Part shown: one piece after another, positions 19,455-27,851 of the stretch
How the letters are laid out: every line of letters begins with the position of its first letter
How positions within the stretch are numbered: position 1 is the first letter of the stretch
Assembly: GCA_017536475.1 (NCBI GenBank)
Contig: JAFXHH010000004.1
Location: 31,451 to 95,450, forward strand
DNA length: 64,000 nt
Direction of reading: 5' to 3'
Source: Clostridia bacterium
GTDB lineage: Bacteria > Bacillota > Clostridia > Oscillospirales > CAG-272
Notes under the pieces: model-generated
The model's database searches: none
What the model was told of the DNA's origin: nothing
The model's input: the letters and a program-made list of their open reading frames with translations, nothing else
Translations under genes and position numbers: made by a program

Positions 19455-19655
19455 TTTTGCGGGGCTTTGCCCCTGCACCCCACCAAAAACTTTTGGAAAA
19501 AGTTTTTGGATTTCAAAACTTCTTATAAAAGGGCTTGGAGGGATTGGGTTTGATTACTTTTAAGCTTAGAAGGATAAGATGTAGTGTTTTCTACTATCCT
19601 TGGGGAAGTTTTTGAAGAGCTCGAGAAACTTTTTTCAAAAAGTTTCTCGAACGCG
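19455..19655. repeat. Two palindromic repeats between aconitase gene and icd
   Basis: The gap carries CCAAAAACTTTT/AAAAGTTTTTGG with GGGGC-type flanks (about 19461-19510) and a tail (19513-19531) like the CAAAAACTTTCAATAAAAG tail at 8832. A second hairpin, CTCGAGAAACTTTTT with its complement, lies at about 19617-19650. Both belong to the same style of interspersed GGGG/AAACTTTTT palindromes seen at gene ends elsewhere in the window. Confidence 0.65.
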
Positions 19656-19661
19656 TCTTCC

Positions 19662-21905
19662 TTAGCTGTTTTTGATCTTATAATAGTTCATCAGGCAGCC
19701 GGAGAGAAGGATCATCTTTTCTTCTTCGGTGAGGCCTTTGACGTAGAGGGTGAGGTCTTCGACGTCGCCCGATTTGCGTATGACCTTTGCGGTGAATTTT
19801 TCTTCGCCCGAGGCAATGGTCTTTCTGATATCGGGGACGAATACGCAGTCGCCTGTTTCGTACTCGAATTTAGTTTCGGGGTCGAGGGTGAAGGGAAGAA
19901 TTCCCCAGTTGATACAGTTGGAGCGATAGCGCTTGGTTGCAAATTCGTAGCAGATGTTGGCAAATCCGCCGAGCACCTTCTGGCAGGAGGCTGCCTGCTC
20001 ACGCGCCGAGCCGTCACCGGGCTTGTTTGCGAATACACACGAGCCGAACTGGGTGTTTTTGAGAAGCTCGTTGGCGTCACCGACTTTGGAGAGAGTGGCT
20101 ATAAGTTTTTCGCTTGCGTTACCGTCTCTGCGTGCCTTTTCCTCTGCGGCAACCGCTTTGGAGAGTCCTACGTACTCGGGGACGCGGCGGGAGAGAGTGT
20201 ACTCTGCAAGTCTGCGAGGATTGGAGCGCAGGGAGCTGGTCTCACCCGAGGGGATAAGCTCGTCGGTGGTGGTCACGGGATCATGGATGACTGCGGTCAG
20301 CTCGACGAGCAGATTTTCGCCAAGCTCGTACTGATCGGGCCAGCTTGTGATATTCGGTCCGAGAATGAGCTCGGTCTCGGGATCTGCCTTGCCGTAGCCG
20401 TAATAAACTCGTTTATCGTAGACTGTTTTATCAAATTCGTAATTTACAGGGGTGTAATCGTAGTCGATATCGGTTGCGGGGGTTATTTTACCTCCGTTTG
20501 CCGCAGTCGCCGCTATGCTTCTCGCGTCCATCAGGGCAACGCCCGAGACCTGACCCTCGCCGGGCTTTGAGCCCTCACGGTTGGGGAAGTTACGGGTGGT
20601 GTGGCGGAGAGAGAGTCCGTTATTTGCGGGGACGTCGCCTGCGCCGAAGCAGGGGCCGCAGAAGGAGGGTTTGATCACTGCGCCGTTTGAAAGCAGGTCC
20701 GCAGTCACTCCCTCGCGGGTCAATGCGAGTGACACGGGGATGCTTGTGGGATAGACCGACAGGTTGAAGTAGGAGTTGCCGACGTTACCCGTTTTAAGTA
20801 TCTCGGACGCCTCGACTATGCTATCGAACATACCGCCGGCACAGCCTGCGATGATTCCTTGGTCTGCGAGCACACTGCCGTCTTCCTGAACCTTGGATAC
20901 GAGGTCGAGATCACACTTGGGAAATTTGACCTTTGCTTCGGCTTCAACCTTTGCGAGTATTTCCTTGGCGTTTGACAAAAATTCCTTTATAGTATAAGCG
21001 TTGGAGGGATGGAAGGGCAGAGCGATCATAGATTCCATTTTGCTAAGGTCGATCTCGATCATTGAATCGTAATACGCGACACCCTGAGGCTTGAGCTCCT
21101 TATATTCCTCGGGTCTGCCGTGTGTTTCGTAGTGCTTTTTAACTACCTCGTCGGTCTCCCAGATCGACGAGAGGCAGGTGGTTTCGGTGGTCATTACGTC
21201 GATGCCGTTTCTGAAGTCGATGGGGAGGTCTTTGATGCCGTCGCCGACGAATTCGAGCACCTTGTTCTTGACGAATCCGCAACCAAAGGTCGCGCCGACG
21301 AGCGCTATTGCCACGTCGTGAGGTCCGATTCCCTTGGGGGCTTTGCCCGTGACATGAACGAGAACTACCTCGGGCGCTTTTATATCGTAGGTGTCCTTAA
21401 GCAACTGCTTTACAAGCTCGGGGCCGCCCTCGCCGACTCCCATAGTGCCGAGCGCGCCGTATCTTGTGTGCGAGTCTGATCCGAGGATCATTTTGCCACA
21501 GCCTGCAAGCTCCTCACGCGCGTAGGAATGGATGACCGACTGATTGGCGGGAACGTATATGCCGCCGTATTTCTTTGCAGCCGAGAGACCGAAGACGTGA
21601 TCGTCCTCGTTGATCGTGCCGCCGACCGCGCAAAGAGAGTTGTGGCAGTTTGTGAGCGCGTAGGGGATCGGAAATTCGGTCAATCCTCCGATTCTCGCGG
21701 TCTGGATAATGCCGACGTAGGTGATGTCGTGAGACACCATTGCGTCGAATTTTATTTTGAGGGCGCTGTCGCTGCCCGAAATATTGTGAGATGAAAGGAT
21801 CTGATAGGCTATCGTGTTTTTGCGTGCTTCTGCTGCACTGACGGACGAGCTTTCGCTTATTTTGCCGTTTTCGTAGAACACGCCTTTGTCAAAAAGCTTG
21901 ATCAT
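19662..21905 (-). CDS. Aconitase-family hydratase, probable aconitate hydratase
   Basis: A 747-residue iron-sulfur hydratase, expected to interconvert citrate and isocitrate. The three cluster cysteines can be assigned to CLSSIWETD or GCAGGMFDS and to PSFCGPCFGAGD. Active-site style segments SDSHTRYGALGTMGVGEGG, GREGS-like NFPNREGSKPGEG, and the swivel-domain GSAREQAA are present. The sequence resembles the YbhJ-like hydratase branch more than classic AcnA or AcnB, so the substrate is inferred mainly from the downstream icd. Promoter at 21942-21970; GGAGG precedes the ATG. Confidence 0.85.
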   Translation of the reverse strand: MIKLFDKGVFYENGKISESSSVSAAEARKNTIAYQILSSHNISGSDSALKIKFDAMVSHDITYVGIIQTARIGGLTEFPIPYALTNCHNSLCAVGGTINEDDHVFGLSAAKKYGGIYVPANQSVIHSYAREELAGCGKMILGSDSHTRYGALGTMGVGEGGPELVKQLLKDTYDIKAPEVVLVHVTGKAPKGIGPHDVAIALVGATFGCGFVKNKVLEFVGDGIKDLPIDFRNGIDVMTTETTCLSSIWETDEVVKKHYETHGRPEEYKELKPQGVAYYDSMIEIDLSKMESMIALPFHPSNAYTIKEFLSNAKEILAKVEAEAKVKFPKCDLDLVSKVQEDGSVLADQGIIAGCAGGMFDSIVEASEILKTGNVGNSYFNLSVYPTSIPVSLALTREGVTADLLSNGAVIKPSFCGPCFGAGDVPANNGLSLRHTTRNFPNREGSKPGEGQVSGVALMDARSIAATAANGGKITPATDIDYDYTPVNYEFDKTVYDKRVYYGYGKADPETELILGPNITSWPDQYELGENLLVELTAVIHDPVTTTDELIPSGETSSLRSNPRRLAEYTLSRRVPEYVGLSKAVAAEEKARRDGNASEKLIATLSKVGDANELLKNTQFGSCVFANKPGDGSAREQAASCQKVLGGFANICYEFATKRYRSNCINWGILPFTLDPETKFEYETGDCVFVPDIRKTIASGEEKFTAKVIRKSGDVEDLTLYVKGLTEEEKMILLSGCLMNYYKIKNS

Positions 21906-21941
21906 ATTTGCCTCCGAGGGATAACTGAAAAATATATAGAC

Positions 21942-21970
21942 ATTATACCATTTATTCGTCCTTTAGTCAA
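21942..21970 (-). promoter_or_regulatory. Promoter of the aconitase-icd unit
   Basis: Minus strand: TTGACT (21970-21965), 17-bp spacer, TATAAT (21947-21942). The rest of the 309-nt divergent gap holds the opposite promoter at 22125 and no gene. Confidence 0.85.
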
Positions 21971-22124
21971 GTAAAATCCGAGGATTTATTGAGGCTTTTT
22001 CACTTTTTTGCTTCATTTTGATATAATATGCGGATGCTCAACGGCATGATCGCATTTGAGTGGGCTGTGCGAAGCGCATATTTGACTTTTTGCGCGAAGA
22101 AATATAAAAAATTGGCAAAAACGC

Positions 22125-22153
22125 TTGCAAAACGGGCATGGATATGCTATAAT
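22125..22153 (+). promoter_or_regulatory. Promoter of the 22215 gene
   Basis: TTGCAA at 22125-22130, 17-bp spacer, TATAAT at 22148-22153 with an extended TGC. The 55-nt leader has a GCGGCAC/GTGCCGC hairpin (22172-22193) directly before the ribosome binding site. Confidence 0.8.
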
Positions 22154-22214
22154 AATATAAATGAGATCTTGGCGGCACCTGTCGTTGTGCCGCTTGAAGT
22201 TTGGAGAGTGTTTT

Positions 22215-22892
22215 ATGGAAAAACTAAAAAGCTTCGTTAGGCAAAATCTGAAACTTATACTATTCGCACTGTTCGGTCTGCTTGTGGTCACGGGAATTCT
22301 CGTTATAGTTCTCGGCGGTGGCAATAGCGACGGATTTTTGAAGGTGATGTTCATTATCTTCGGAATCGTTCTTGAGCTTCTTGCTTGCTCGGTCGCGTTC
22401 CTTGCTATTGTGATGGGCGAGTCGGAGCCTGCAAACTTCTTCTTGTATGATGGCAAGAAGGGTGCGAATATTTCTCTTGATGAATTGGATTTCGCGAGAG
22501 TCGACAAGAAGATGACCTTCGTTATGACTAATCTTACGGAGAGCGTTTCTGAGGTTTGGTCGAGAAGAGTGATCTTTGCACAGAGCAGCGACGTTCTGCG
22601 CGAGAATGAGGCTTTGGTTCCTCTGGTTGCTTACAAGATGCTTTACGATCTTGCGGAGAGGGCAAACGAGAACGTTTGGGGAAACTATCTTTCTGCAGAC
22701 GCACTTGTTATTGAGGACGTTGCAGCGGCGCTTGAACTTAACGGAGACACGGAGCTCGGCAACGCTTTCAAGTTTTTGTTTGAGAATGCGGCGGGTAGCT
22801 ACGAGAGAACGGCTAAGTTCCTTGCTGATAATAAGAGATATATTCAAAGCAAAATGCTCAAATACGTAAAGGCTAATATTGAAAGATTTTGA
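22215..22892 (+). CDS. Membrane-anchored protein of unknown function
   Basis: A 225-residue protein. Two hydrophobic segments (about residues 13-34 and 43-68) are followed by a 150-residue cytoplasmic, mostly helical domain with no motif I recognise. The first loop is short and glycine-rich (LGGGNSDG). ATG 22215 follows GGAGAG at 22203-22208; upstream extensions would run through the promoter. It is a single-gene unit with promoter and terminator. Confidence 0.7.
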   Translation: MEKLKSFVRQNLKLILFALFGLLVVTGILVIVLGGGNSDGFLKVMFIIFGIVLELLACSVAFLAIVMGESEPANFFLYDGKKGANISLDELDFARVDKKMTFVMTNLTESVSEVWSRRVIFAQSSDVLRENEALVPLVAYKMLYDLAERANENVWGNYLSADALVIEDVAAALELNGDTELGNAFKFLFENAAGSYERTAKFLADNKRYIQSKMLKYVKANIERF

Positions 22893-22908
22893 TAATTTGA
22901 TTAGAGAA

Positions 22909-22948
22909 CGGCTCTTCCGAATAAATCGGAAGAGCCGCTTTTTTTTGT
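22909..22948 (+). terminator. Terminator after the 22215 gene
   Basis: The perfect stem CGGCTCTTCCGA / TCGGAAGAGCCG is followed by eight or more Ts. Confidence 0.93.
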
Positions 22949-23159
22949 TGCTTTTAGCCGCGCATTACCACAAATGATAAACAAAAAATAGAAAAATAAA
23001 TAATGTGTTTATAAAAAGGCGCTAAATCGGCAAGGACTTGCATGGTGATTTTAAAAAGCGAGTCTAAGACGCGAGAAACGCAGATTGATTCGAAGTGCGC
23101 GTGACGCGTAGAAGGCGGAAGGGAAAGAAAAGGCGTAGAAAGCGACAAGGAAAATGTGA

Positions 23160-23300
23160 TGCAGGAAAAATGCCGCATATAAAGTGCGGCTTGGATATTC
23201 CACGGGAGATGCCTCGGGGAGAATTGCCGCGTGGTAATCCCGAGGGCGAAGGAGCCATACAAGCAGTCTGTGTGGGGAGATGCTGTGGAATTTCAGAGTG
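23160..23300 (+). ncRNA. Candidate structured RNA of unknown class
   Basis: Pairings visible here: GCCGCA/TGCGGC (23172-23190); CCTCGGG (23212-23218) with CCCGAGG (23239-23245); ATTCCAC (23197-23203) with GTGGAAT (23285-23291), closing the whole domain; and CCACG (23200-23204) with CGTGG (23230-23234). The last competes with the closing stem and would form a pseudoknot with the second. It does not match conserved cores I know for RNase P RNA, tmRNA, SRP RNA or common riboswitches. No promoter was identified, so expression is uncertain, and either strand is possible. Confidence 0.35.
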
Positions 23301-23571
23301 AAGTGAAGAACTAAAGAAGCAGGATCAAAAAATGGTAATAACTGTAAAAAATCAATGATTTGGGAGGCTTTCGGCGAAAATGCGAAGAAATGCGGCTTAT
23401 GTGAGGCGAGAAAGAGAACGCAAATTGATGATTTTATGAAAATTCAAAAAATATTAACAATTTTAAACGTGACGAAAAATACCCCTTTGTTTTTGTGCAA
23501 AGGATACAAAAACCGCGGTTTTTTATGCGATTTACAAAAAACATCGAGAACTCTTTTTGTCCTTGAAATCG

Positions 23572-23588
23572 GGTAAATACAATTTACC
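23572..23588. promoter_or_regulatory. 17-bp palindrome, candidate operator (site 1)
   Basis: GGTAAATACAATTTACC is a perfect inverted repeat with a 3-bp centre, about 250 bp upstream of the -35 box of the sugar operon. It is 14/17 identical to the site at 23686. Confidence 0.55.
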
Positions 23589-23685
23589 GAGAGCCTGGAG
23601 GGAGCTTAAGACTAAAAAATCAAGTGGCATAGTTAACAAAAAAACGGAATTTTTGCTCAATTTGCTAAAAAATATCTTTAATCGA

Positions 23686-23702
23686 GGTAATTGTAATTTA
23701 CC
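23686..23702. promoter_or_regulatory. 17-bp palindrome, candidate operator (site 2)
   Basis: GGTAATTGTAATTTACC lies about 135 bp upstream of the -35 box at 23837. Similarity to site 1 plus palindromy suggests a dimeric regulator. The regulator gene is not in the neighbourhood and its family cannot be read. Confidence 0.55.
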
Positions 23703-23836
23703 TACAAAAAGCGCTTTTTTCGCGTCTTGCTAACTTGCCGAAACGCCCGATTTGGAGCGATTTGATGATGTCAAAAACAGAGGTTTTCTTTTTGTTCACA
23801 AAGAGATTTTGTTAAGGTTTGTAAACTGTGAAACGC

Positions 23837-23865
23837 TTGACAACTCTTTTTTTTTGTGTTATTAT
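23837..23865 (+). promoter_or_regulatory. Promoter of the sugar ABC operon
   Basis: TTGACA at 23837-23842, 17-bp spacer, TATTAT at 23860-23865: near consensus. It predicts a 5' untranslated leader of roughly 490 nt before the start codon at 24366. Confidence 0.8.
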
Positions 23866-24059
23866 ATATTAACAACTTTTGGGGTGTCGTGCGAGCTGTG
23901 AAAGTGAGTGCGATGACCCGAATTTTTATTGGCGTTTTTGTCGCGCATATATTGAATGTAGCGAAAAACGATCGATAACCCTATCTTTGATCTGAGTTTT
24001 GTGAAAAATGCATCGGCAAGTGCCAATGCGGATGCGATTTTTTGCGGTCGGATCACCCT

Positions 24060-24341
24060 AAATTGCATAGTGATAATGCTGCTGCAGTATGATCATCGGC
24101 GTCGCCGATCTTTTGCTCTCGCGCACGCGTATACGTGCGATGCGCTACAAGATCTTAAGCCGAGTCTGAGTCGTGCCGCAACCGTTGGTAATACCTCCGT
24201 ATAACACCGTCTTCGGAGCTGACCAAAGGAATGCGCGCGGGACAGAGCGTCATGCGGTTGGTAACGATTGCATCTCTGCTCGTTGCGCACGGTGTTATTA
24301 ACGGAGCATTTACCTTACACGGATAAGAAAAGGTCTTATCC
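24060..24341 (+). ncRNA. Structured 5' leader of the sugar ABC operon
   Basis: The leader contains hairpin ATCGGC/GCCGAT (about 24094-24108) and CGCACG/CGTGCG (about 24122-24139). A long closing stem follows: GGTAA (24187-24191), CTCCGT (24195-24200) and ATAACACCGT (24201-24210) pair with ACGGTGTTAT (24289-24298), ACGGAG (24301-24306) and TTACC (24310-24314). An 8-bp hairpin GGATAAGA/TCTTATCC (24321-24341) lies just before the ribosome binding site. It is a candidate cis-regulatory RNA; the ligand or partner is unknown and no known riboswitch core is evident. Confidence 0.55.
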
Positions 24342-24365
24342 AAAAACAGCAGGAGGAAACTTTTT

Positions 24366-27300
24366 ATGAAGAAAACGAAATTTCGAAGACTTGCGGCCTT
24401 GTTGCTTTGCTTGATATTCGTTGTTGGCGCTTTCTCCGTAAATGCGGCGGCTACCGACGGTGATGCAGGCGCGAACGGAGAAACGACAGGCGGATCAGGC
24501 ACGACGGGTCCCGACTACAGTATCGACGATATGATCGAGCTGCTCGGTACGATCTCTTACGACCAGTACGTCCTGACGAGTGACTTTCTCAAGGCTGACG
24601 CGGCTAAGCAGACCGTTCGTATCGATGCGGTAAAAGATCTTATAGCCGATAAGTCCGACGCCGATTACGTTGTCGGTGAGTACGAGGGCATTGAGGCTGT
24701 CGAGGCTCCCGGCGACGGAAAGCTGACTTGGAGCGTTAACGTTCCCGAAACGGCGAGATATACGATCACGATCGTCTTTTACACTCTTGACGACGGTAAG
24801 GCGAGCTCGATCGAGCGCGTGTTCGGCATCAACGGCTCGCTTCCTTTCAGCGAAGCGAGATACCTGACCATCAAGAAGAATTGGGTCAACGATTACGAGG
24901 ACGCTATCTACACCGGCAAGGATGCTGCTTCGGTCAAGACCGAGGCGGAGAGCATTGGTCTTATGTGCAACATGGACGGAGACAAGCTCAAGATCAAGTA
25001 TCCTGCTGTGTGGACTTCCGACATCACGGATTTCTGTGATAAGTACGATATAAGATTCGCTACGCTCGACCTTGACAAGAACGAGCTTCGTCCCTCGGCT
25101 TCGCAAACTCCTACGTGGTCCGAGTACACTATGATCGACTCGACCGGCTTCCATACCGAAGCGTTTGAGTTCGTCCTCACGAAGGGCGAGAATACCATAT
25201 CCCTTGAGGGTAAGAACGGAACGATAGCGATCTCCGAGATCATTCTCTCTCCCGCAGAGGACGTTCTCACTTACGAGGAGTATTCTGACAAATACGCAGG
25301 CAAGCCCGAAGGAAGCGGTACGATCAAGATCGAGGCTGAATATACCGACGCGGCTTCCGACAAGACCATATATCCTATAGAGGACAGTGCGAGCGCACTC
25401 ACCTCTCCTCACGATGCCTCGAAAACCGTCCTTAACACCATTGGCGGCGGTAAGTGGCAGAACGCAGGTCAGTGGGTAACCTACAAGTTCCGCGTAGAAA
25501 AATCGGGTATGTACGAGCTTGTATTCCGCTTCAAGCAGGATGTGCTTGACGGTATGTTCGTAAGCCGTACGCTCTCTCTCTACAGCGACGGACTCGCAGA
25601 GGGTGCTGACGGTTATTACGACGGCGTGCCCTTCGAGGAGGCTCGCAACATTACCTACAACTACGGTGATAACTGGCAGGTGACCTCCGCAACGGCAGGC
25701 GAAACCGCCTTCAGCTTCTACTTCGAGGAGGGAACTACCTACACGCTCAAGCTTGAGGTAACCCTCGGCGATATGGCTGATATAATCAACACCGTTCAGT
25801 CTGCACTTGACCATATAAATGACGACTACCTTACCATTCTTCAGCTTACCGGAACCGAGCCTGATAACTACCGTGACTACGGTTTCTCCAGAATCATTCC
25901 CGATACGCTTAAGGATATGGCTCTTCAGGCTATCATTCTTGATAACGAGGAGGATGCTAAAAACGGTTATCCTATTGGTGTCGCTCAAAGACTTACCGAG
26001 CTGGCGGGTCAGAAATCCTCCAACGTCGGTACTCTGCAGAAGGTTGCAGACATTCTTAAAGATATGAGTAGCGATGAGGACGAGATCGCGTCCTCTCTCG
26101 AGAGACTTAAGACCTACATCGGTACGCTTGGCACGTTCTTGTCCGATGCACAGACTCAGCCTCTCCAGCTCGACTATATTCTGGTTCAGCCCTCCGATGC
26201 AAAGCTTCCTAAGGCAAACCCCAATTTCTTCGTATCCTTTGGATATGAGATTTCCCGTTTCTTCTGGTCTTTCTTCCGTGACTACGACCACGTAGGCGCT
26301 ATGGAGGAGACGAGCGACGAGAGTCTTGAGGTTTGGCTCGCAACCGGTCGTGACCAGTTCCAGGTTATCAGAAGCCTTATCAACAGTGACTTTACTCCCG
26401 TTACGGATCATACCGTAGAGCTTAAGCTCGTTGCTCCCAACACGCTTCTGCCTTCTATCCTTGCAAATCAGGGTCCTGACGTTTATCACGGAATGGGTCA
26501 GGCAGACGTTATAAATTACGCTATCCGTTCCGCTATCCTTCCCATTGAAGGATTTGAAGACTTTGATACCGTAAAGACCTCCTTCAATGAGGCGGCAATG
26601 CTGGTTCTCGGTCTTGCAGACGCAGAGGGAACGATGCACTACTACGGTCTGCCTGAGCAGCAGGGATTTGCGATGATGTTCGTTCGTATCGACGTTCTTG
26701 CAGAGGTCGGAGTTCCGATCCCTGAGACGTGGGATGACATTATGAAGGCTGTTCCTAAGCTCCAGGCTAAGAACATGGAGATCGGTCTTACCACTGATAC
26801 CTACATTCATCTTTATCAGGCGGGCGGTCAGCTTTACGCAGACGACGGTATGAGAGTTAACCTCAACTCCAAGCTTGCTCTGACTTCCTTTACAAAGATG
26901 TGTAAGTTCTTTACCGACCACGGCTTCCCCTACGTTTATAACGCAGCTAACCGTTTCAGAACCGGTGAGATGCCGATACTTATCGGTGACTACACGGGTC
27001 TGTACAATCAGCTTAAGGTCTTTGCGACCGAAATCGAAGGTAAGTGGGTAATGGTTCCCGTTCCCGGCACCAAGATGGCTGACGGCACGATCAACAACTG
27101 CGCAGTATCCTCGGTCAACGCTTCCGTTCTCGTAAAGGGAAGTGAAGACAAGGCTGACGCCGCTTGGTCATATCTCAAGTGGTTCACCGGCCCCGACTGT
27201 CAGATAGAATACTCCAACGAGATGGTTGCTATCATGGGCCCCTCGGCTAAGCACAACACCGCTAACATCGAGGCTCTCGCAAGCCTGCCCTGGACTACCG

Positions 27301-27812
27301 ACGAGTACTCCAGAATCAAGGCTCAGTTCGATAACCTCGCATCTATCCCCAATTACCCCGGCTCTTACATTATTGACCGTTATCTCAGCTTCGCATTCCT
27401 CGCCGCTTATAACGACGGTGAAGGCGCTGCTCAGGCACTGCTCAGCTACGTTCCTATTATTAATAAGGAAATAAGCCGTAAGCGTGCAGAGTTCGGTCTT
27501 GAAACTCTCGAAGGTTATGCTACTCTTGCTGAAAAGCGTTGCGCTCAGGCAAAGGACGTAGCTGAAATGCTCGCGGACAAGGATGACTCCTACTCCGCAC
27601 TTGAAAAGAAGGTCAATTCCGCGATCCGAAGCGAAGACAGCGTCACGCTTAACGCTCTTGCGGATGATGTTCTTGAAATGGTCAAGGGAGATTACTCCGA
27701 CACCATTAAGATCTCAACAAGCCCCGACACCTCAAAAATGAATGAAGACAAACTCCTCTACTATCTTGCTCAGGCACTTATGGGTGCGGCTGACGCAATG
27801 GATTCGTATTGA
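24366..27812 (+). CDS. Giant extracellular solute-binding protein of a sugar ABC transporter
   Basis: An 1148-residue secreted protein. A Sec signal peptide (residues 1-29, ending SVNAAA) has no lipobox cysteine, so the protein is not a typical lipoprotein. Residues about 90-300 and 310-470 look like two beta-rich modules with carbohydrate-binding character (GQWVTYKFRVEKSGMYEL). A family-1 solute-binding domain follows at about 645-1010 (EVWLATGRDQFQVI, NQGPDVYHGMGQADV, GGQLYADDG, FRTGEMPILIGDYTG). It is the first gene of a seven-gene operon and the only binding protein for four permeases. AGGAGG precedes the ATG. The substrate is unknown; an oligosaccharide is likely. Confidence 0.85.
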   Translation: MKKTKFRRLAALLLCLIFVVGAFSVNAAATDGDAGANGETTGGSGTTGPDYSIDDMIELLGTISYDQYVLTSDFLKADAAKQTVRIDAVKDLIADKSDADYVVGEYEGIEAVEAPGDGKLTWSVNVPETARYTITIVFYTLDDGKASSIERVFGINGSLPFSEARYLTIKKNWVNDYEDAIYTGKDAASVKTEAESIGLMCNMDGDKLKIKYPAVWTSDITDFCDKYDIRFATLDLDKNELRPSASQTPTWSEYTMIDSTGFHTEAFEFVLTKGENTISLEGKNGTIAISEIILSPAEDVLTYEEYSDKYAGKPEGSGTIKIEAEYTDAASDKTIYPIEDSASALTSPHDASKTVLNTIGGGKWQNAGQWVTYKFRVEKSGMYELVFRFKQDVLDGMFVSRTLSLYSDGLAEGADGYYDGVPFEEARNITYNYGDNWQVTSATAGETAFSFYFEEGTTYTLKLEVTLGDMADIINTVQSALDHINDDYLTILQLTGTEPDNYRDYGFSRIIPDTLKDMALQAIILDNEEDAKNGYPIGVAQRLTELAGQKSSNVGTLQKVADILKDMSSDEDEIASSLERLKTYIGTLGTFLSDAQTQPLQLDYILVQPSDAKLPKANPNFFVSFGYEISRFFWSFFRDYDHVGAMEETSDESLEVWLATGRDQFQVIRSLINSDFTPVTDHTVELKLVAPNTLLPSILANQGPDVYHGMGQADVINYAIRSAILPIEGFEDFDTVKTSFNEAAMLVLGLADAEGTMHYYGLPEQQGFAMMFVRIDVLAEVGVPIPETWDDIMKAVPKLQAKNMEIGLTTDTYIHLYQAGGQLYADDGMRVNLNSKLALTSFTKMCKFFTDHGFPYVYNAANRFRTGEMPILIGDYTGLYNQLKVFATEIEGKWVMVPVPGTKMADGTINNCAVSSVNASVLVKGSEDKADAAWSYLKWFTGPDCQIEYSNEMVAIMGPSAKHNTANIEALASLPWTTDEYSRIKAQFDNLASIPNYPGSYIIDRYLSFAFLAAYNDGEGAAQALLSYVPIINKEISRKRAEFGLETLEGYATLAEKRCAQAKDVAEMLADKDDSYSALEKKVNSAIRSEDSVTLNALADDVLEMVKGDYSDTIKISTSPDTSKMNEDKLLYYLAQALMGAADAMDSY

Positions 27813-27851
27813 TAAGTTTCCATCATTTAATATCTATAAAGGAGATCAAAA

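Larger units (their letters stand above)
22949..23836. other. Long non-coding stretch upstream of the sugar operon
   Basis: No convincing gene was found on either strand: frames are short, lack ribosome binding sites and have unusual composition. The stretch holds a purine-rich block (23085-23160), a structured segment (23172-23291, listed separately), a CCTTTG/CAAAGG hairpin (about 23484-23503), a 16-bp palindrome AAAAACCGCGGTTTTT (23508-23523), and two 17-bp palindromes (23572 and 23686). Confidence 0.6.

Noticed and set aside
22954..23262. 102-codon minus-strand frame in the non-coding stretch
   Set aside because: Low-complexity translation, no ribosome binding site, and it runs antisense to the structured segment.
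22949..23340. RNase P RNA, tmRNA or SRP RNA
   Set aside because: None of the conserved cores is present: no GAGGAAAGUCC, no tRNA-like ends with CCA, and no GGUCCGGAAGGAAGCAGC-type loop.
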